A DNA stretch of 64,000 nucleotides from Bifidobacterium ruminantium DSM 6489. Its GTDB lineage: Bacteria > Actinomycetota > Actinomycetes > Actinomycetales > Bifidobacteriaceae. The notes under the pieces are model-generated. The model saw only the letters and a list, made by a program, of their open reading frames with translations. It had not been told where the DNA came from and did no database searches. The stretch is from contig NZ_JDTK01000002.1 of the NCBI RefSeq assembly GCF_000770925.1, positions 148,755 through 212,754 of the forward strand, read 5' to 3'. A program made the position numbers and the translations under genes. Of the stretch, positions 8,758 to 18,122 are shown one piece after another; positions within the stretch are counted from its first letter, which is position 1; each line of letters begins with the position of its first letter.

Positions 8758-9828
8758 ATGACACAGCAGATCACTAGCCTGCTCGATGACACTTCGCAGG
8801 GGGTCAGTCTTGACACCTTCAGCGGTCTGACGAAAGGATGCCCGGCACCGTTCTGGCTGTTCCAAGGCGTGTGTGCCGCTTGGGGCATCGACCACTCCCG
8901 CGCCCAGCTCAACCTCATCACGGTATCGGAGAACGCCACGTTCCTGCTGCTGCTCGACGGCGAGCCGCAAGGCGTGGTGCGCGTCTCCCAACCGGGGTAT
9001 GTGGGCGGTCCGGAAGCGGTCGCGTCGGAGATCAGCTGGCTCAACGCCCTGCATGACATCGACGGCATCAGCCTGATCAACCCCGTGCCGACCATCCGTG
9101 GCACGTTCGTGACGAAGATCAACGATTTGAACGGCATCGGCTGGACCGTCATCTCCACCAAATTCGTGGAGGGTACCGTGCTGGAGGACCTCGACAATCC
9201 GGCGCCATACTACGAGACCATCGGCGAATGGGCCGCGAAATTCCATGAGCAGTCCAGAACATGGACCAAGCCGTACGGCTTCACCCGCTTCAACTGGGAT
9301 CTGTCGAACATGGTCGGTCCCGCGCCGCGTTGGGGACGTTGGGAGAACGCCGATCTGAGCGACGAGGAACGGCATCTGTGCGAGACGGCCCTATGGAAGG
9401 CGATGGACGTGGTGATGAAGGTGCCGCGCACCACCGAGACATGGGGGCTGATCCACGCCGATCTGAGGCCGTCGAATGTCATCCGCGGCGACGACGGCAA
9501 GCTGACCATCATCGATTTCGACGACGCTGGCTACAGCTGGTACCTCTACGACTACGCCTCGTCGTTGAGCTTCATCGAACACGAGCCGTACGCGCCCGAC
9601 CTGGCCAAGGCCTGGGTCAAAGGATACCAAAGCGTGGCCGGAGCGTTCACCGACGAGCAGCTGCACATCATGTCGGCATTGTCCATGATCCGACGTCTGC
9701 AGATGCTTGGCTGGACCACAAGCCACCGCGAGGACGCGCTTCCCGACGGTCTGGCCGCGCAGCAGGCTCCCGGCAGCGTGATGTGCGCCAAAAGGTATCT
9801 CGACGATCCGCTTTGGCTGCTGCACTGA
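8758..9828 (+). CDS. APH/choline-kinase-fold phosphotransferase, putative ethanolamine or amino-alcohol kinase
   Basis: A 356-residue kinase of the aminoglycoside phosphotransferase/choline kinase superfamily. The catalytic loop is HADLRPSN (233-240, base D235) and the metal-binding IDFDD (252-256, D253) follows. FVEGT (136-140) and the nucleotide strand TFLLLLDG (61-68) fit the fold. The start has GAGG 5 nt upstream. The next genes are an ethanolamine-type permease, a class III PLP enzyme resembling phospholyases, and a GntR regulator. In animals the pairing of an APH-fold hydroxylysine kinase with AGXT2L phospholyases is established. By analogy I infer phosphorylation of imported ethanolamine, hydroxylysine or a similar amino alcohol. 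Antibiotic resistance is unlikely in this context. Confidence 0.7.
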   Translation: MTQQITSLLDDTSQGVSLDTFSGLTKGCPAPFWLFQGVCAAWGIDHSRAQLNLITVSENATFLLLLDGEPQGVVRVSQPGYVGGPEAVASEISWLNALHDIDGISLINPVPTIRGTFVTKINDLNGIGWTVISTKFVEGTVLEDLDNPAPYYETIGEWAAKFHEQSRTWTKPYGFTRFNWDLSNMVGPAPRWGRWENADLSDEERHLCETALWKAMDVVMKVPRTTETWGLIHADLRPSNVIRGDDGKLTIIDFDDAGYSWYLYDYASSLSFIEHEPYAPDLAKAWVKGYQSVAGAFTDEQLHIMSALSMIRRLQMLGWTTSHREDALPDGLAAQQAPGSVMCAKRYLDDPLWLLH

Positions 9829-9940
9829 CGCCATCGTGAGGCGCGTATCGACTTCATAACTGAACAACCAACCACAACACAACATGAATGAGGAATCAAT
9901 GGCATCATTCGCCGAATGACAAGAGAGGAAGGCGATCACC

Positions 9941-11434
9941 ATGACGGCATCAACCGTTTCAAGCGGCTCCATAGGCAGCGTTACCTACGTCGCGACCGAC
10001 AAGGACTACTTCAAAAAGCGACAGCTCAAACGCACTGCGGGGGCGTTCGGCCTCTGGGCCATCGGCATCTCGGCCGTGGTCTCCGGAGACTTCTCCGGAT
10101 GGAACGGAGGCATAGCCCAAGCCGGATGGGCAGGCATGCTCATCGCGGCCATCGTGGTCTATCTCATGTATGTGCTCATGCTGAACTCCATCAGCGAAAT
10201 GGCGTCGGCCATGCCGCACACCGGTGGTGCATACTCGTTCGCGCGTGCCGCCATGGGGCCGTGGGGCGGCTTCTTCACCGGTCTGGCCGAAACCATCGAA
10301 TATGTGATGACGGCGGCCACCATCGTCTACTTCTCATCGGCGTACGCCGACGCCATCCTGTCCGATCTGACTGGCTACTCGCTTGACGACCATGGTCTGC
10401 GATGGGTCTGGTGGCTTGCCCTGTACGCGATTTTCGTCGTGGTCAATTGGCTCGGCGCCGAAACCTCGTTCCGCTTCGCCGAAGTGGTTTCGATCGCGGC
10501 GCTCACCATCGTGGCCATGTTCGGCATCGGCACCTTCATCGCCGGCAAAGCCGATTTCTCCACGTTGCTGAACATTCCCGCGACGGACGGCAACTCCGCG
10601 TTCCTGCCGTTCGGTCCGGGCGCCATCTTCTACGCCATGCCGTTCGCGATGTGGCTGTTTCTCGGCATCGAGCAGCTGCCGTTGGCCGCCGAGGAGGTGC
10701 GCGACCCGGAGAGGAACATTCCCAAGTCCTCCCGCCTGTGCATCTTCACGCTTGGTCTGTCCGCGCTGATCATCGTGTTCCTGAACCCGGCCGTGGTCGG
10801 CTCCAAGGCGCTCGCCGGCTCCGATGAACCGCTGCTTGACGGCTACCGTGCGATTCTGCCGGGCAATCTCGCCGCGGTGCTGTCCGCCTTCGCGCTCATC
10901 GGCCTGCTGGCCTCCATCCAAGGCATCATGTTCGCCTACGGGCGCAACCTGTATTCGCTGTCCCGCGCTGGCTACTATCCGGCGTTCCTGTCGCTGACCG
11001 GCAAGAAGAAGACGCCGTACTGGGGACTGATCGTGGGCGCCTTCATCGGTTTCGCGGCCCTGTTCATCATCGCCTACGGCGGTTCCGGCGCAGGCTCCGT
11101 GGTGCTGAACATCGCCGTCTGGGGCGCCGTGCTGGCCTATCTGCTGCAGATGGTCTCCTACGTATTGCTCAAGAAGAAGATGCCGGACATCGAAAGGCCT
11201 TTCGTCAGCCGCTTCGGTGTGCCGGGCGCGGTGATCGCCGGCCTGCTGGCCTTCTGCATCTTCGTGGCCGTGCTGCTCAATCCCGACTACCGGTTGGCCG
11301 TCTACGCCATGGTGGCCATCTACATCCTCGCCACCATCTTCTTCGCGGTCTACGGCCGCAAGCACCTGGTGCTGTCCCCCGAAGAGGAGTTCGCGGCATC
11401 CGGAGGCAAGGCGGAGTACAGAACTGAAGACTAG
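9941..11434 (+). CDS. APC-superfamily permease, ethanolamine permease-like
   Basis: A 497-residue polytopic permease with about 12 hydrophobic segments. Diagnostic stretches are VVSGDFSGWNGGIAQ, MPHTGGAYSFAR, GPWGGFFTGLAETIEY and LPLAAEEVRDPERNIPKSS. As I recall the family, these closely follow the ethanolamine permease (Eat/EutP-type) signature rather than general amino-acid permeases. The start is behind GAGAGGAAGG. It lies 112 bp after the kinase gene and ends 19 bp before a strong terminator. Likely role: import of the substrate phosphorylated by the upstream kinase. Substrate identity is inferred. Confidence 0.8.
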   Translation: MTASTVSSGSIGSVTYVATDKDYFKKRQLKRTAGAFGLWAIGISAVVSGDFSGWNGGIAQAGWAGMLIAAIVVYLMYVLMLNSISEMASAMPHTGGAYSFARAAMGPWGGFFTGLAETIEYVMTAATIVYFSSAYADAILSDLTGYSLDDHGLRWVWWLALYAIFVVVNWLGAETSFRFAEVVSIAALTIVAMFGIGTFIAGKADFSTLLNIPATDGNSAFLPFGPGAIFYAMPFAMWLFLGIEQLPLAAEEVRDPERNIPKSSRLCIFTLGLSALIIVFLNPAVVGSKALAGSDEPLLDGYRAILPGNLAAVLSAFALIGLLASIQGIMFAYGRNLYSLSRAGYYPAFLSLTGKKKTPYWGLIVGAFIGFAALFIIAYGGSGAGSVVLNIAVWGAVLAYLLQMVSYVLLKKKMPDIERPFVSRFGVPGAVIAGLLAFCIFVAVLLNPDYRLAVYAMVAIYILATIFFAVYGRKHLVLSPEEEFAASGGKAEYRTED

Positions 11435-11453
11435 GCGTTATAGCCGCATACGG

Positions 11454-11508
11454 AAAGCGCCGGGGCACATCCCATCGTTGCAGGTGGGATGCGCCCCGGC
11501 GCTTTTTT
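11454..11508 (+). terminator. Strong intrinsic terminator after the permease
   Basis: A stem of about 21 bp with one mismatch (arms around 11454-11474 and 11485-11505), GC-rich and ending in a T6 run. It separates the kinase-permease transcript from the PLP enzyme gene. Confidence 0.92.
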
Positions 11509-11538
11509 CGTCGATGTAAACGTCGATGAAGACATCTC

Positions 11539-11577
11539 AAATGGTCAACCAAATCGACAAAAAACAATGGAAATGGT
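11539..11577. promoter_or_regulatory. Repeated AAATGGT upstream of the PLP enzyme
   Basis: AAATGGT occurs at 11539-11545 and 11571-11577, 32 bp apart (three helical turns). The first copy is part of TGGTCAACCA, a short palindrome. It could be a regulator or promoter element for the gene starting at 11660; evidence is weak. Confidence 0.25.
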
Positions 11578-11659
11578 TTGTTTCTCTACTGTATCGAGGC
11601 GCTCAACAAAGCCGCGCTACCGTTTGGGTAACGTCAAGGAGCCAACGAAAGAAGGAATC

Positions 11660-13024
11660 ATGGCAACCCGATCGACCATCATGGACACCAACAGTTTCCG
11701 CCCGGAAATGGCGGCCGCGCTTGATCCGGAGACCCGCAAACTGACCGAGGAGCGCAACGTGCTCGGCCCCGCATACCGTCTGTTCTACCGCAATCCGGTC
11801 CACCTGGTGAAGGGCGTCGGCTCCCATCTGTGGGATGCGGATGGCGAGGAATACCTCGACGTGTACAACAACGTGGCCTCCGTTGGGCATTGCCATCCGC
11901 GCGTGGTCGAAGCCTTGTCCAAGCAGGCATCGATGCTCAACACTCACACCCGCTACCTGCACGAGAACATCCTGCATTACGCGGAGGATATCCTTTCCAC
12001 TATGCCGGACGAGCTCGACCGCATCATGTTCCAATGCACCGGCTCCGAAGCCAATGATCTGGCCGTCCGCGTGGCACAGACCTACACCGGCGGCGAAGGT
12101 GTGATTGTGACGCATGAGGCCTACCACGGCAATTCCGCGCTGACCTCCAAGCTGTCTCCAGCGCTCGGCACCGCGCAGACCTTGGGACTGACGATGCGCA
12201 TGATTCCAACGCCGGACACCTACCGTCTCGAGATCGACGGCAAGCCCGCCTCCGAATGCACCGCCGAGGAATTCGGCAACTGGATGGCCGGCGAGGTGCG
12301 GAAGGCCGTGACCGACATGGAACGCCACGGCATCAAGTTCGCGGCCCTGCTGGCCGACTCCATCTTCTCGTCCGACGGCGTGTACCCGGATCCGGTCGGC
12401 TACCTGAAACCGGTCATCGACACCGTCCACGAGCTTGGCGGCGTGTGGATCGCCGATGAGGTGCAGCCTGGCTTCACCCGCACCGGCGATGCATTCTGGG
12501 GATTCGGACGCCAAGGCATCGTGCCTGACCTGGTCACCTCCGGCAAGCCGATGGCCAACGGCCTACCGACCTCCCTGATGGCGGCCCGTCATGAAGTGCT
12601 GGAACCGTTCGCCGGCTCCATCCCATACTTCAACACCTTCGGCGGCAACCCGGTCTGCATGGCCGCAGCACAGGCCGTGCTCGACGTCATGCGCGACGAG
12701 GACACCATGGGCAACGCCAAGAAAGTCGGCAAGATCTTCAAGGACGCCGTCACCTCCCTCATGCCGGAGCACCCCTGCATCGGCGACGTCCGTGGCGCAG
12801 GCCTGTACATCGGCTGCGAAATCGTCAAACCCGGAACCAAGAATCCCGACCAGAAGGCCGCGCTCGACATCCTCGAAACCCTGAGGGACAACCACATCCT
12901 CACCTCGGTGTGTGGACGCTACGGCAACATCCTCAAACTGCGTCCGCCGCTGGTCTTCAGCGAATCCGACGTGGACTGGTTCATGGACGGATTCACGAAG
13001 ACGCTGGAAACATTGAAGTTGTAG
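11660..13024 (+). CDS. Class III PLP enzyme, putative (ethanolamine-)phosphate phospholyase
   Basis: A 454-residue fold-type I PLP enzyme of the class III aminotransferase family. The Schiff-base Lys is K296 in VTSGKPMANGLP, the cofactor-pairing Asp is D266 in IADEVQPG, and GSEAND (128-133) binds phosphate. NNVASVGHCHP, LNTHTRYLHENI, PTPDTYR, YFNTFGGNPV and GDVRGAGLYIG match the AGXT2L phospholyase branch (human ethanolamine-phosphate phospho-lyase) as I remember it better than ornithine or GABA transaminases. Predicted reaction: phosphoethanolamine to acetaldehyde, ammonia and phosphate. The start ATG at 11660 follows GAAGGAA; upstream in-frame starts overlap the terminator. GntR follows at 13060. 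Confidence 0.75.
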   Translation: MATRSTIMDTNSFRPEMAAALDPETRKLTEERNVLGPAYRLFYRNPVHLVKGVGSHLWDADGEEYLDVYNNVASVGHCHPRVVEALSKQASMLNTHTRYLHENILHYAEDILSTMPDELDRIMFQCTGSEANDLAVRVAQTYTGGEGVIVTHEAYHGNSALTSKLSPALGTAQTLGLTMRMIPTPDTYRLEIDGKPASECTAEEFGNWMAGEVRKAVTDMERHGIKFAALLADSIFSSDGVYPDPVGYLKPVIDTVHELGGVWIADEVQPGFTRTGDAFWGFGRQGIVPDLVTSGKPMANGLPTSLMAARHEVLEPFAGSIPYFNTFGGNPVCMAAAQAVLDVMRDEDTMGNAKKVGKIFKDAVTSLMPEHPCIGDVRGAGLYIGCEIVKPGTKNPDQKAALDILETLRDNHILTSVCGRYGNILKLRPPLVFSESDVDWFMDGFTKTLETLKL

Positions 13025-13059
13025 AACTACAGGAAACCAACCGACGAAAGGGCGTGGAC

Positions 13060-13872
13060 ATGGCGGACCACATTGACACGGATCGCACGGCAACAGCGGC
13101 GAACGGGTTGGTTCACCTTATCCGCGTCCTCATCCGCGAGCAGGAACTCCAGCCAGGGGAGCGGCTCGGATCGGAACGCGCGCTTGCCAAAAGCCTTGGC
13201 GTCAGCAGGTCTGATCTGCGCACCGCGCTCGCGGTCCTGGAATCCAGCCACGAGGTCATTCGCAAAATCGGCCGTGCGGGCGGCACCGTCGTCTCCGACG
13301 GCCGGTTGGAACGCAATATCAACACCGTGGAATCGCTGCCGACAATCGCGCGAAGGCAGGGGATGCGCGTCTCTTCGAAAGTGCTGCGGGCGGTGATCGC
13401 ACCCGCTTCGCCATCGGACGTGCGCTTGCTGAGGCTGCCCGGCGAGCACCCCATGATATACGACATCATCCGTCTGCGCTATATCGAGGATCGGCCGCTT
13501 TCCTTGGAAAAAACACATCTGCCCGCGTATCTGTTCCCGCAATTCCTGACGCGCGACCTGACCGCGCCGTTCTACACCATGTTCGAACGTGAATACGGCA
13601 TCCGGCCGTGCACCGTGGATGAGACGCTGGAATCCGTGGTGGGTGACGAGCATGAGAACGAGCTACTGGACATCGATCCTGGAACGCCTCTGATGCGCAT
13701 CCACAGAATCGCCTATGCGGCGGACGGGTATCCTTTCGAACGGGCGATCGACATGTACATCGCAGACCAGATGCGTTTCACCATGCATCATTCCGGCTAT
13801 GTGAGGCTTTCCGCGACGCGGGATGATGCGCGGAACGTCACACGATCCGACGGTCCGCGGCCCAACGGGTGA
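13060..13872 (+). CDS. GntR/HutC-family transcriptional regulator
   Basis: A 270-residue regulator. An N-terminal winged helix (about 10-75: LQPGERLGSERALAKSLGVSR) is followed by a UTRA ligand-binding domain (about 95-245: YDIIRLRYIEDRPLSLEKT, PLMRIHRIAYAADGYPFERA). It starts 36 bp after the PLP enzyme with GAAAGG upstream and is probably cotranscribed with it. HutC-type regulators sense small metabolites, often phosphorylated or amino compounds, so it is likely the local regulator of the kinase-permease-lyase cluster. Its last 35 bp overlap the 3' end of the convergent response regulator gene. Confidence 0.88.
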   Translation: MADHIDTDRTATAANGLVHLIRVLIREQELQPGERLGSERALAKSLGVSRSDLRTALAVLESSHEVIRKIGRAGGTVVSDGRLERNINTVESLPTIARRQGMRVSSKVLRAVIAPASPSDVRLLRLPGEHPMIYDIIRLRYIEDRPLSLEKTHLPAYLFPQFLTRDLTAPFYTMFEREYGIRPCTVDETLESVVGDEHENELLDIDPGTPLMRIHRIAYAADGYPFERAIDMYIADQMRFTMHHSGYVRLSATRDDARNVTRSDGPRPNG

Positions 13873-14518
13873 GCTCGGAACGGTTCGACAGCTGCAGTTT
13901 GCGCAGCACCGAGCTCATATGGGTCTCCACGGTCTTGATGGAGATGAACAGTTCCGAAGCCACCTCCTTGTACGTGTAGCCGCGCGCGATCAGCCGCATG
14001 ACCTCCTGCTCGCGGTTGGACAGCCGGTCCAGCTCGTCATCGTGGATCGGGCCGCCGAACGCGCCGTTCGCGCTCGGGCCGTTCTGGAAGGCGGACAGCA
14101 CGAATCCCGCCAATTTCGGCGAGAACACGGCGTAGCCCTCATGCACCTGCTTGATGGAGGACACCAGGTCGTCGCCGGAAATAGTTTTCGTCACATATCC
14201 CTGCGCACCGGCGCGGATCACGGAACCGACATCCTGCGGAGAATCCGACACGGACAGCGCGAGGAAGACGGTATCGGGGGAGTATGCGCGCGATTTCGTG
14301 AGGATTTCGGCGCCACCGCCGTTCTCGCCGCCCGGCACATGCACGTCCAGCAGCACCACGTCCGGTTTGGTCTGCGCGATCATCGCCACTGACCCCTCCA
14401 CGTCGGCCGCCTGTCCGACCACGTCGAAATACGGCTGCAACGTGGCGATCACGCCCGCGCGGAACATCTCATGGTCGTCCACGACGGCGATTCTGATGCG
14501 CTGTTCCCGCTCGCTCAT
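13838..14518 (-). CDS. NarL/LuxR-family response regulator (LiaR-like)
   Basis: A 226-residue response regulator. The receiver shows IAVVDDHEMFRAG, the phospho-acceptor Asp in VVLLDVHVPGG and TKTISGDDL. The C-terminal LuxR helix-turn-helix is LSNREQEVMRLIARGYTYKE and ISIKTVETHMSSVLRKL. ATG 14518 has an excellent Shine-Dalgarno (AAGGAG); an alternative ATG at 14575 overlaps the kinase stop as ATGA and would add 19 residues. It is the partner of the PspC-containing kinase just upstream, and the pair resembles LiaSR-type cell-envelope stress systems. Confidence 0.92.
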   Translation of the reverse strand: MSEREQRIRIAVVDDHEMFRAGVIATLQPYFDVVGQAADVEGSVAMIAQTKPDVVLLDVHVPGGENGGGAEILTKSRAYSPDTVFLALSVSDSPQDVGSVIRAGAQGYVTKTISGDDLVSSIKQVHEGYAVFSPKLAGFVLSAFQNGPSANGAFGGPIHDDELDRLSNREQEVMRLIARGYTYKEVASELFISIKTVETHMSSVLRKLQLSNRSELTRWAADRRIV

Positions 14519-14571
14519 TCCTGCTCCTTGGTTCGATTGATTCATTGCCGCACCTGCTGCATGTGCCGTGT

Positions 14572-16095
14572 TCATTGCGCCGATTGCACGCCCGTATCGC
14601 CGTCCGCTGTGGTGGTCGTAGCGCTGTCCGCATCCTCCGCCGCTCCTGAAATCGGCATGTGCATGCGCACCTCCGTGCCCCAGCCGGGCCTCGACACAAT
14701 CTCCACTGTACCGCCGCGGCGCTTGATACGTCCGATGATGGACTCGCGGATGCCCAGGCGATTCGCTGGAATGGCGTCGACGTCGAAGCCGTCGCCATGG
14801 TCGCGTACGAACACCTCCACCAGCTTGTCGCCGGCCTCGCAGTAGACGGACACCGGTTCGCCGCCATGCGTCACGGCGTTGACGAGTGCCTGCTGCGTGG
14901 CATCCAACAACGCGTCGGTCTGCGCGCTCGGCCGCGCGTCACCCACCGTCACCACCTCGATCGGCTTGCCATGCGTGTCCTCCACATGCGCTGCGATCTG
15001 CTTCAAACCGGCGTTGACGGAACGATCCGACGTGGTGCGCTCCTGATATAGCCATTCACGCAACTCGCGTTCCTGCTGCCTCGCCAGTGAAAACACGGTC
15101 TGCTGGTCATCGGCATGCAACTGGATCAGCGCCAGCGTCTGCAGCACGCCGTCGTGCAGGTGGGCGGTCATGTCGGCGCGCTCCTCCTCGCGCTCCTTCA
15201 GCGCGCGCTCCGTGCCCAAATCCCGGATCATCGCCACGATCCATGGCACGATCGCCAGCAGCACGCCGACAAGCATCGCCAGGCCGGCGACCAGCATGGT
15301 GAGCGTGGCATGCCGTGCGGACGGCATCGTGCGGACATGCGTGGCGATGTACAGCGCATATGCGGCGAAAATGATCGCAATGCCGGCGAGCATCGTCCAC
15401 AACTGGCCTTCCTTCGCGTTGAAACGAAGCCAGGACACGCCGATGCCGACCACGCCGAGCAGTACCGGCAGAATCAGCATGCCTTCGAGACCGGTCGCCG
15501 TCATCACCGCGCACAGACCCAACGCGGCGAGTCCCGCCATGGCCAACAGTGCGGGTTTCGGCGCCTGCCGGAGCATCTGTTCCAGGCTTTCGGACGATTG
15601 CCGTCCGTCTTCCGATGGCGTTTCGTTTGCCATCGCGCCGGTTTTTGCCGATTGCGTGCCGACGTTTTGCGTGCCTGCCCCATTGCCCATGAAGCCGTGT
15701 GCGACGGATTCGCCATACGGCGCATTGCCGCGTGACAACGGCGCGTTGCCTACGGGCTGGCTGCCTGCGATGGCGTATGCCTGCTGTACCGGATCACCTG
15801 TGGGAATGGTGATCCACAGGAAGATGTAGGCGATGAGTCCGGAGCCGAAGAAGAAGGAGGTGATGATGAAGATGAAGCGGACCAGATGGACGGACACGCC
15901 CAGATGCATGCTGACGGCTTTGGCCACGCCCGCAACCGCACGTCCGTACGTTGGCCGCAGCAACGGCAGTCTGGCCGGTCGTGATGGTGCGGGACGGCCT
16001 TCGCGCAGGGCCTGCACGTAGCACCAGCGCATGTAGACCGCGCTGGCCTGGTCGTACTGTTCCTGCGTGTATCGCGGTTTGGCTAAGGACTTCAT
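14572..16095 (-). CDS. Sensor histidine kinase with N-terminal PspC domain (LiaS-like)
   Basis: A 507-residue membrane kinase. Residues about 45-100 form a PspC domain (GRAVAGVAKAVSMHLG, FFFGSGLIAYIFLWITIP). Several transmembrane segments lie at about 185-300. The HisKA_3 phospho-acceptor is the first His of HLHDGVLQTLALIQ, and the ATPase domain ends DHGDGFDV, NRLGIRESI and GWGTEVRMHMP. In actinobacteria this architecture senses envelope or antibiotic stress together with a LuxR-type regulator; no substrate signal can be read here. It starts at 16095, divergent from another PspC protein gene, with 113 bp between them where autoregulation would act. Confidence 0.9.
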   Translation of the reverse strand: MKSLAKPRYTQEQYDQASAVYMRWCYVQALREGRPAPSRPARLPLLRPTYGRAVAGVAKAVSMHLGVSVHLVRFIFIITSFFFGSGLIAYIFLWITIPTGDPVQQAYAIAGSQPVGNAPLSRGNAPYGESVAHGFMGNGAGTQNVGTQSAKTGAMANETPSEDGRQSSESLEQMLRQAPKPALLAMAGLAALGLCAVMTATGLEGMLILPVLLGVVGIGVSWLRFNAKEGQLWTMLAGIAIIFAAYALYIATHVRTMPSARHATLTMLVAGLAMLVGVLLAIVPWIVAMIRDLGTERALKEREEERADMTAHLHDGVLQTLALIQLHADDQQTVFSLARQQERELREWLYQERTTSDRSVNAGLKQIAAHVEDTHGKPIEVVTVGDARPSAQTDALLDATQQALVNAVTHGGEPVSVYCEAGDKLVEVFVRDHGDGFDVDAIPANRLGIRESIIGRIKRRGGTVEIVSRPGWGTEVRMHMPISGAAEDADSATTTTADGDTGVQSAQ

Positions 16096-16208
16096 GCTTC
16101 CATTGTGCCCTGTCGGGGATGCCGATTCAGGGCTTTCAGCTGGTGTTCAGGGCAGATTCAGGGTGTTCCCCGATACGTATGACGGCTGCGGATTGCTGTA
16201 ATGGAGAT

Positions 16209-18122
16209 ATGAGCAACGCAAACAACAATCCGCAAGGCGGCAGTGCCGCTGGTTCTGCCGAACCGCAATCGCAGCCACGGCCGCCGATGTATCAGCCGCA
16301 GCCGAATCGCGGCAATCGATTCTTCGCATGGATCCGCTCCAGCCGGATCACGCGCGGCCGCAACCGGTGGATCGCAGGCGTGTGCGACGGCGTGGCGCGC
16401 CGCTTGGGATGGAACGCCACCCTGGTCCGCGCGCTGGTGATTCTCACCTCGCTACTGTTCGGCGCCGGAGCGGCGTTCTACGCATTGGCCTGGTTCCTGC
16501 TACCGGACGAGACGGATGGTCGGATCCTGTGCGAGGAGCTGGTCAACGGCCATTGGGATTGGAACTGCGCGGGCGCGCTGGTATGCGCCGCGGTGGCGCT
16601 GTGCCTGCCCGGCGCCGGATGGCTGGCGTTCGGCGTGGCCGTGCTGGTGTTCTGGCTGCTGGTGAACCGCCAGTCGTATGCGGCGAGCTGGCAGCCGCCG
16701 CAGCAGGGCGGATCGTGGCCTGGGCAGCCTGCTCAGCCCGTTCAGCCGGGACAGCCGGTGCGGCCTGCGCAATCGCAATATATGCCGCAGCCGATGTCCA
16801 CGAACACGGCCACCACTGCAAACATGCCCGGCACGCCAGGCCAGCCGATGCCGCAGCCGACGTGTCCCGCGCCTTCCGGCTACCAGCAGTACGCGCGTCC
16901 CGTCCAATCGCCATACCAGACGTTTCAGCAGCCGGTGAACCCGCCTGCAGCGTTTGCCACGGCCAATGTGCCGCCGACCTTCACCGCTCCGCCGACGGTG
17001 GCGGCGCCGCAGTCGAAACGCGCCCGCCGCAAGCCAGCCGGACCGCTGCTGGTACTGGTGACGCTTGGCTTGGCATTGCTGGCGATCGCCGGATCTGGCT
17101 GGTACGCCATTACGATGCCGGTTGATTGGGATTACGCCTTGCGCGTGCTGCGTCTCGCCACACTGTGCTGCGGCGGCATCTGCCTGGGAATCGGCGTGGT
17201 GATCGTCGTGCTTGGTTGCATGGGCCGTCGCACCGGCGGCCTGCATCCGCTGGCATGGTGCGCGGCGTTCATGGCCGTGGTGATGACGTTCTGCACGAGT
17301 GCGGTGGCATGGGAAAGCCGCGATTGGATGATGTCGAATGACTACCACCGCACGACGGTCTCCGGCATCGTGACATGGAGCGACACCAGCGACGCCCAGA
17401 TGAAACGATACGAACAGGGACTGGTGGTGGTCGGCAAGAACTACGCCAACGATGTGCTCGACATCGATTTGAGCGGATATCCGGCAGCGCATGGCAAGCA
17501 CAAGGTCAAGCTCAACGACGGCACGTACGGCGAAAGCTCATGTCCGACAGGGAAGCTGAATCTGGTGGTGGTGAACGCCCAGGTGGTGGTCACGCTGCCG
17601 GACGGATGCCAGTGGTCGGTCAGCGATCCGGACGACGGCTACACCAACGTCACGGATTACATAGGAGGGCCGGACGGGATTACGTTCTTCAACGGCACGG
17701 GCTTCATGGGCCTGTCCCTCGATGAGAACGATGATTCGGGACTCGGCCATCATGGCGTGAACAAGGGCGTTCCGGCGCTCAACGGCACCACCGATTTCGA
17801 CGATTCCGGCGATGATGATGCGGGCGATGCCGGTTCGGATACGGAGAACGATTCGCAGGATTCGGTATACGCCGGCACGGATCTCGACAAGGCATTCAAA
17901 ACGATCTACGAGAACAAGTGGTATTGGCCGTCGATCGATTCGGACAAGGCTCCGGAGGAACCGGATCTGTATGTCAACGTCGATGGGACGGTCGGCGGCA
18001 GTGTCACCATGCAGTACACGTCCGACAGCAAGCTGCCAGTGGGAACGACGGGCGGCCAATCGCATGGCAGCGTCGATGGAAAGAACGTCGGGAAAAGCGC
18101 CAGCGGAAAGGAAACGAAATGA
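16209..18122 (+). CDS. PspC domain membrane protein
   Basis: A 637-residue protein with a Pro/Gln-rich N-terminus (1-40), a PspC domain (about 50-105: IAGVCDGVARRLGW, FYALAWFLLPDE), further membrane segments at 115-150, a long Gln/Pro-rich linker (about 155-270), three membrane helices (about 280-380) and an extracytoplasmic C-terminal region. The end is rich in Asp and Ser (DDSGDDDAGDAGSD). It is divergent from the PspC kinase and shares its domain, suggesting a LiaF- or ToxS-like accessory role. ATG 16209 is chosen over 16179 because the homologous part begins afterwards. Function beyond envelope stress association is unknown. Confidence 0.8.
   Translation: MSNANNNPQGGSAAGSAEPQSQPRPPMYQPQPNRGNRFFAWIRSSRITRGRNRWIAGVCDGVARRLGWNATLVRALVILTSLLFGAGAAFYALAWFLLPDETDGRILCEELVNGHWDWNCAGALVCAAVALCLPGAGWLAFGVAVLVFWLLVNRQSYAASWQPPQQGGSWPGQPAQPVQPGQPVRPAQSQYMPQPMSTNTATTANMPGTPGQPMPQPTCPAPSGYQQYARPVQSPYQTFQQPVNPPAAFATANVPPTFTAPPTVAAPQSKRARRKPAGPLLVLVTLGLALLAIAGSGWYAITMPVDWDYALRVLRLATLCCGGICLGIGVVIVVLGCMGRRTGGLHPLAWCAAFMAVVMTFCTSAVAWESRDWMMSNDYHRTTVSGIVTWSDTSDAQMKRYEQGLVVVGKNYANDVLDIDLSGYPAAHGKHKVKLNDGTYGESSCPTGKLNLVVVNAQVVVTLPDGCQWSVSDPDDGYTNVTDYIGGPDGITFFNGTGFMGLSLDENDDSGLGHHGVNKGVPALNGTTDFDDSGDDDAGDAGSDTENDSQDSVYAGTDLDKAFKTIYENKWYWPSIDSDKAPEEPDLYVNVDGTVGGSVTMQYTSDSKLPVGTTGGQSHGSVDGKNVGKSASGKETK

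Noticed and set aside
8758..9828. Reading the APH-fold protein as an aminoglycoside resistance enzyme
   Set aside because: Neighbouring permease, PLP enzyme and GntR regulator point to catabolism, and residues outside the catalytic loop do not match resistance enzymes I know.
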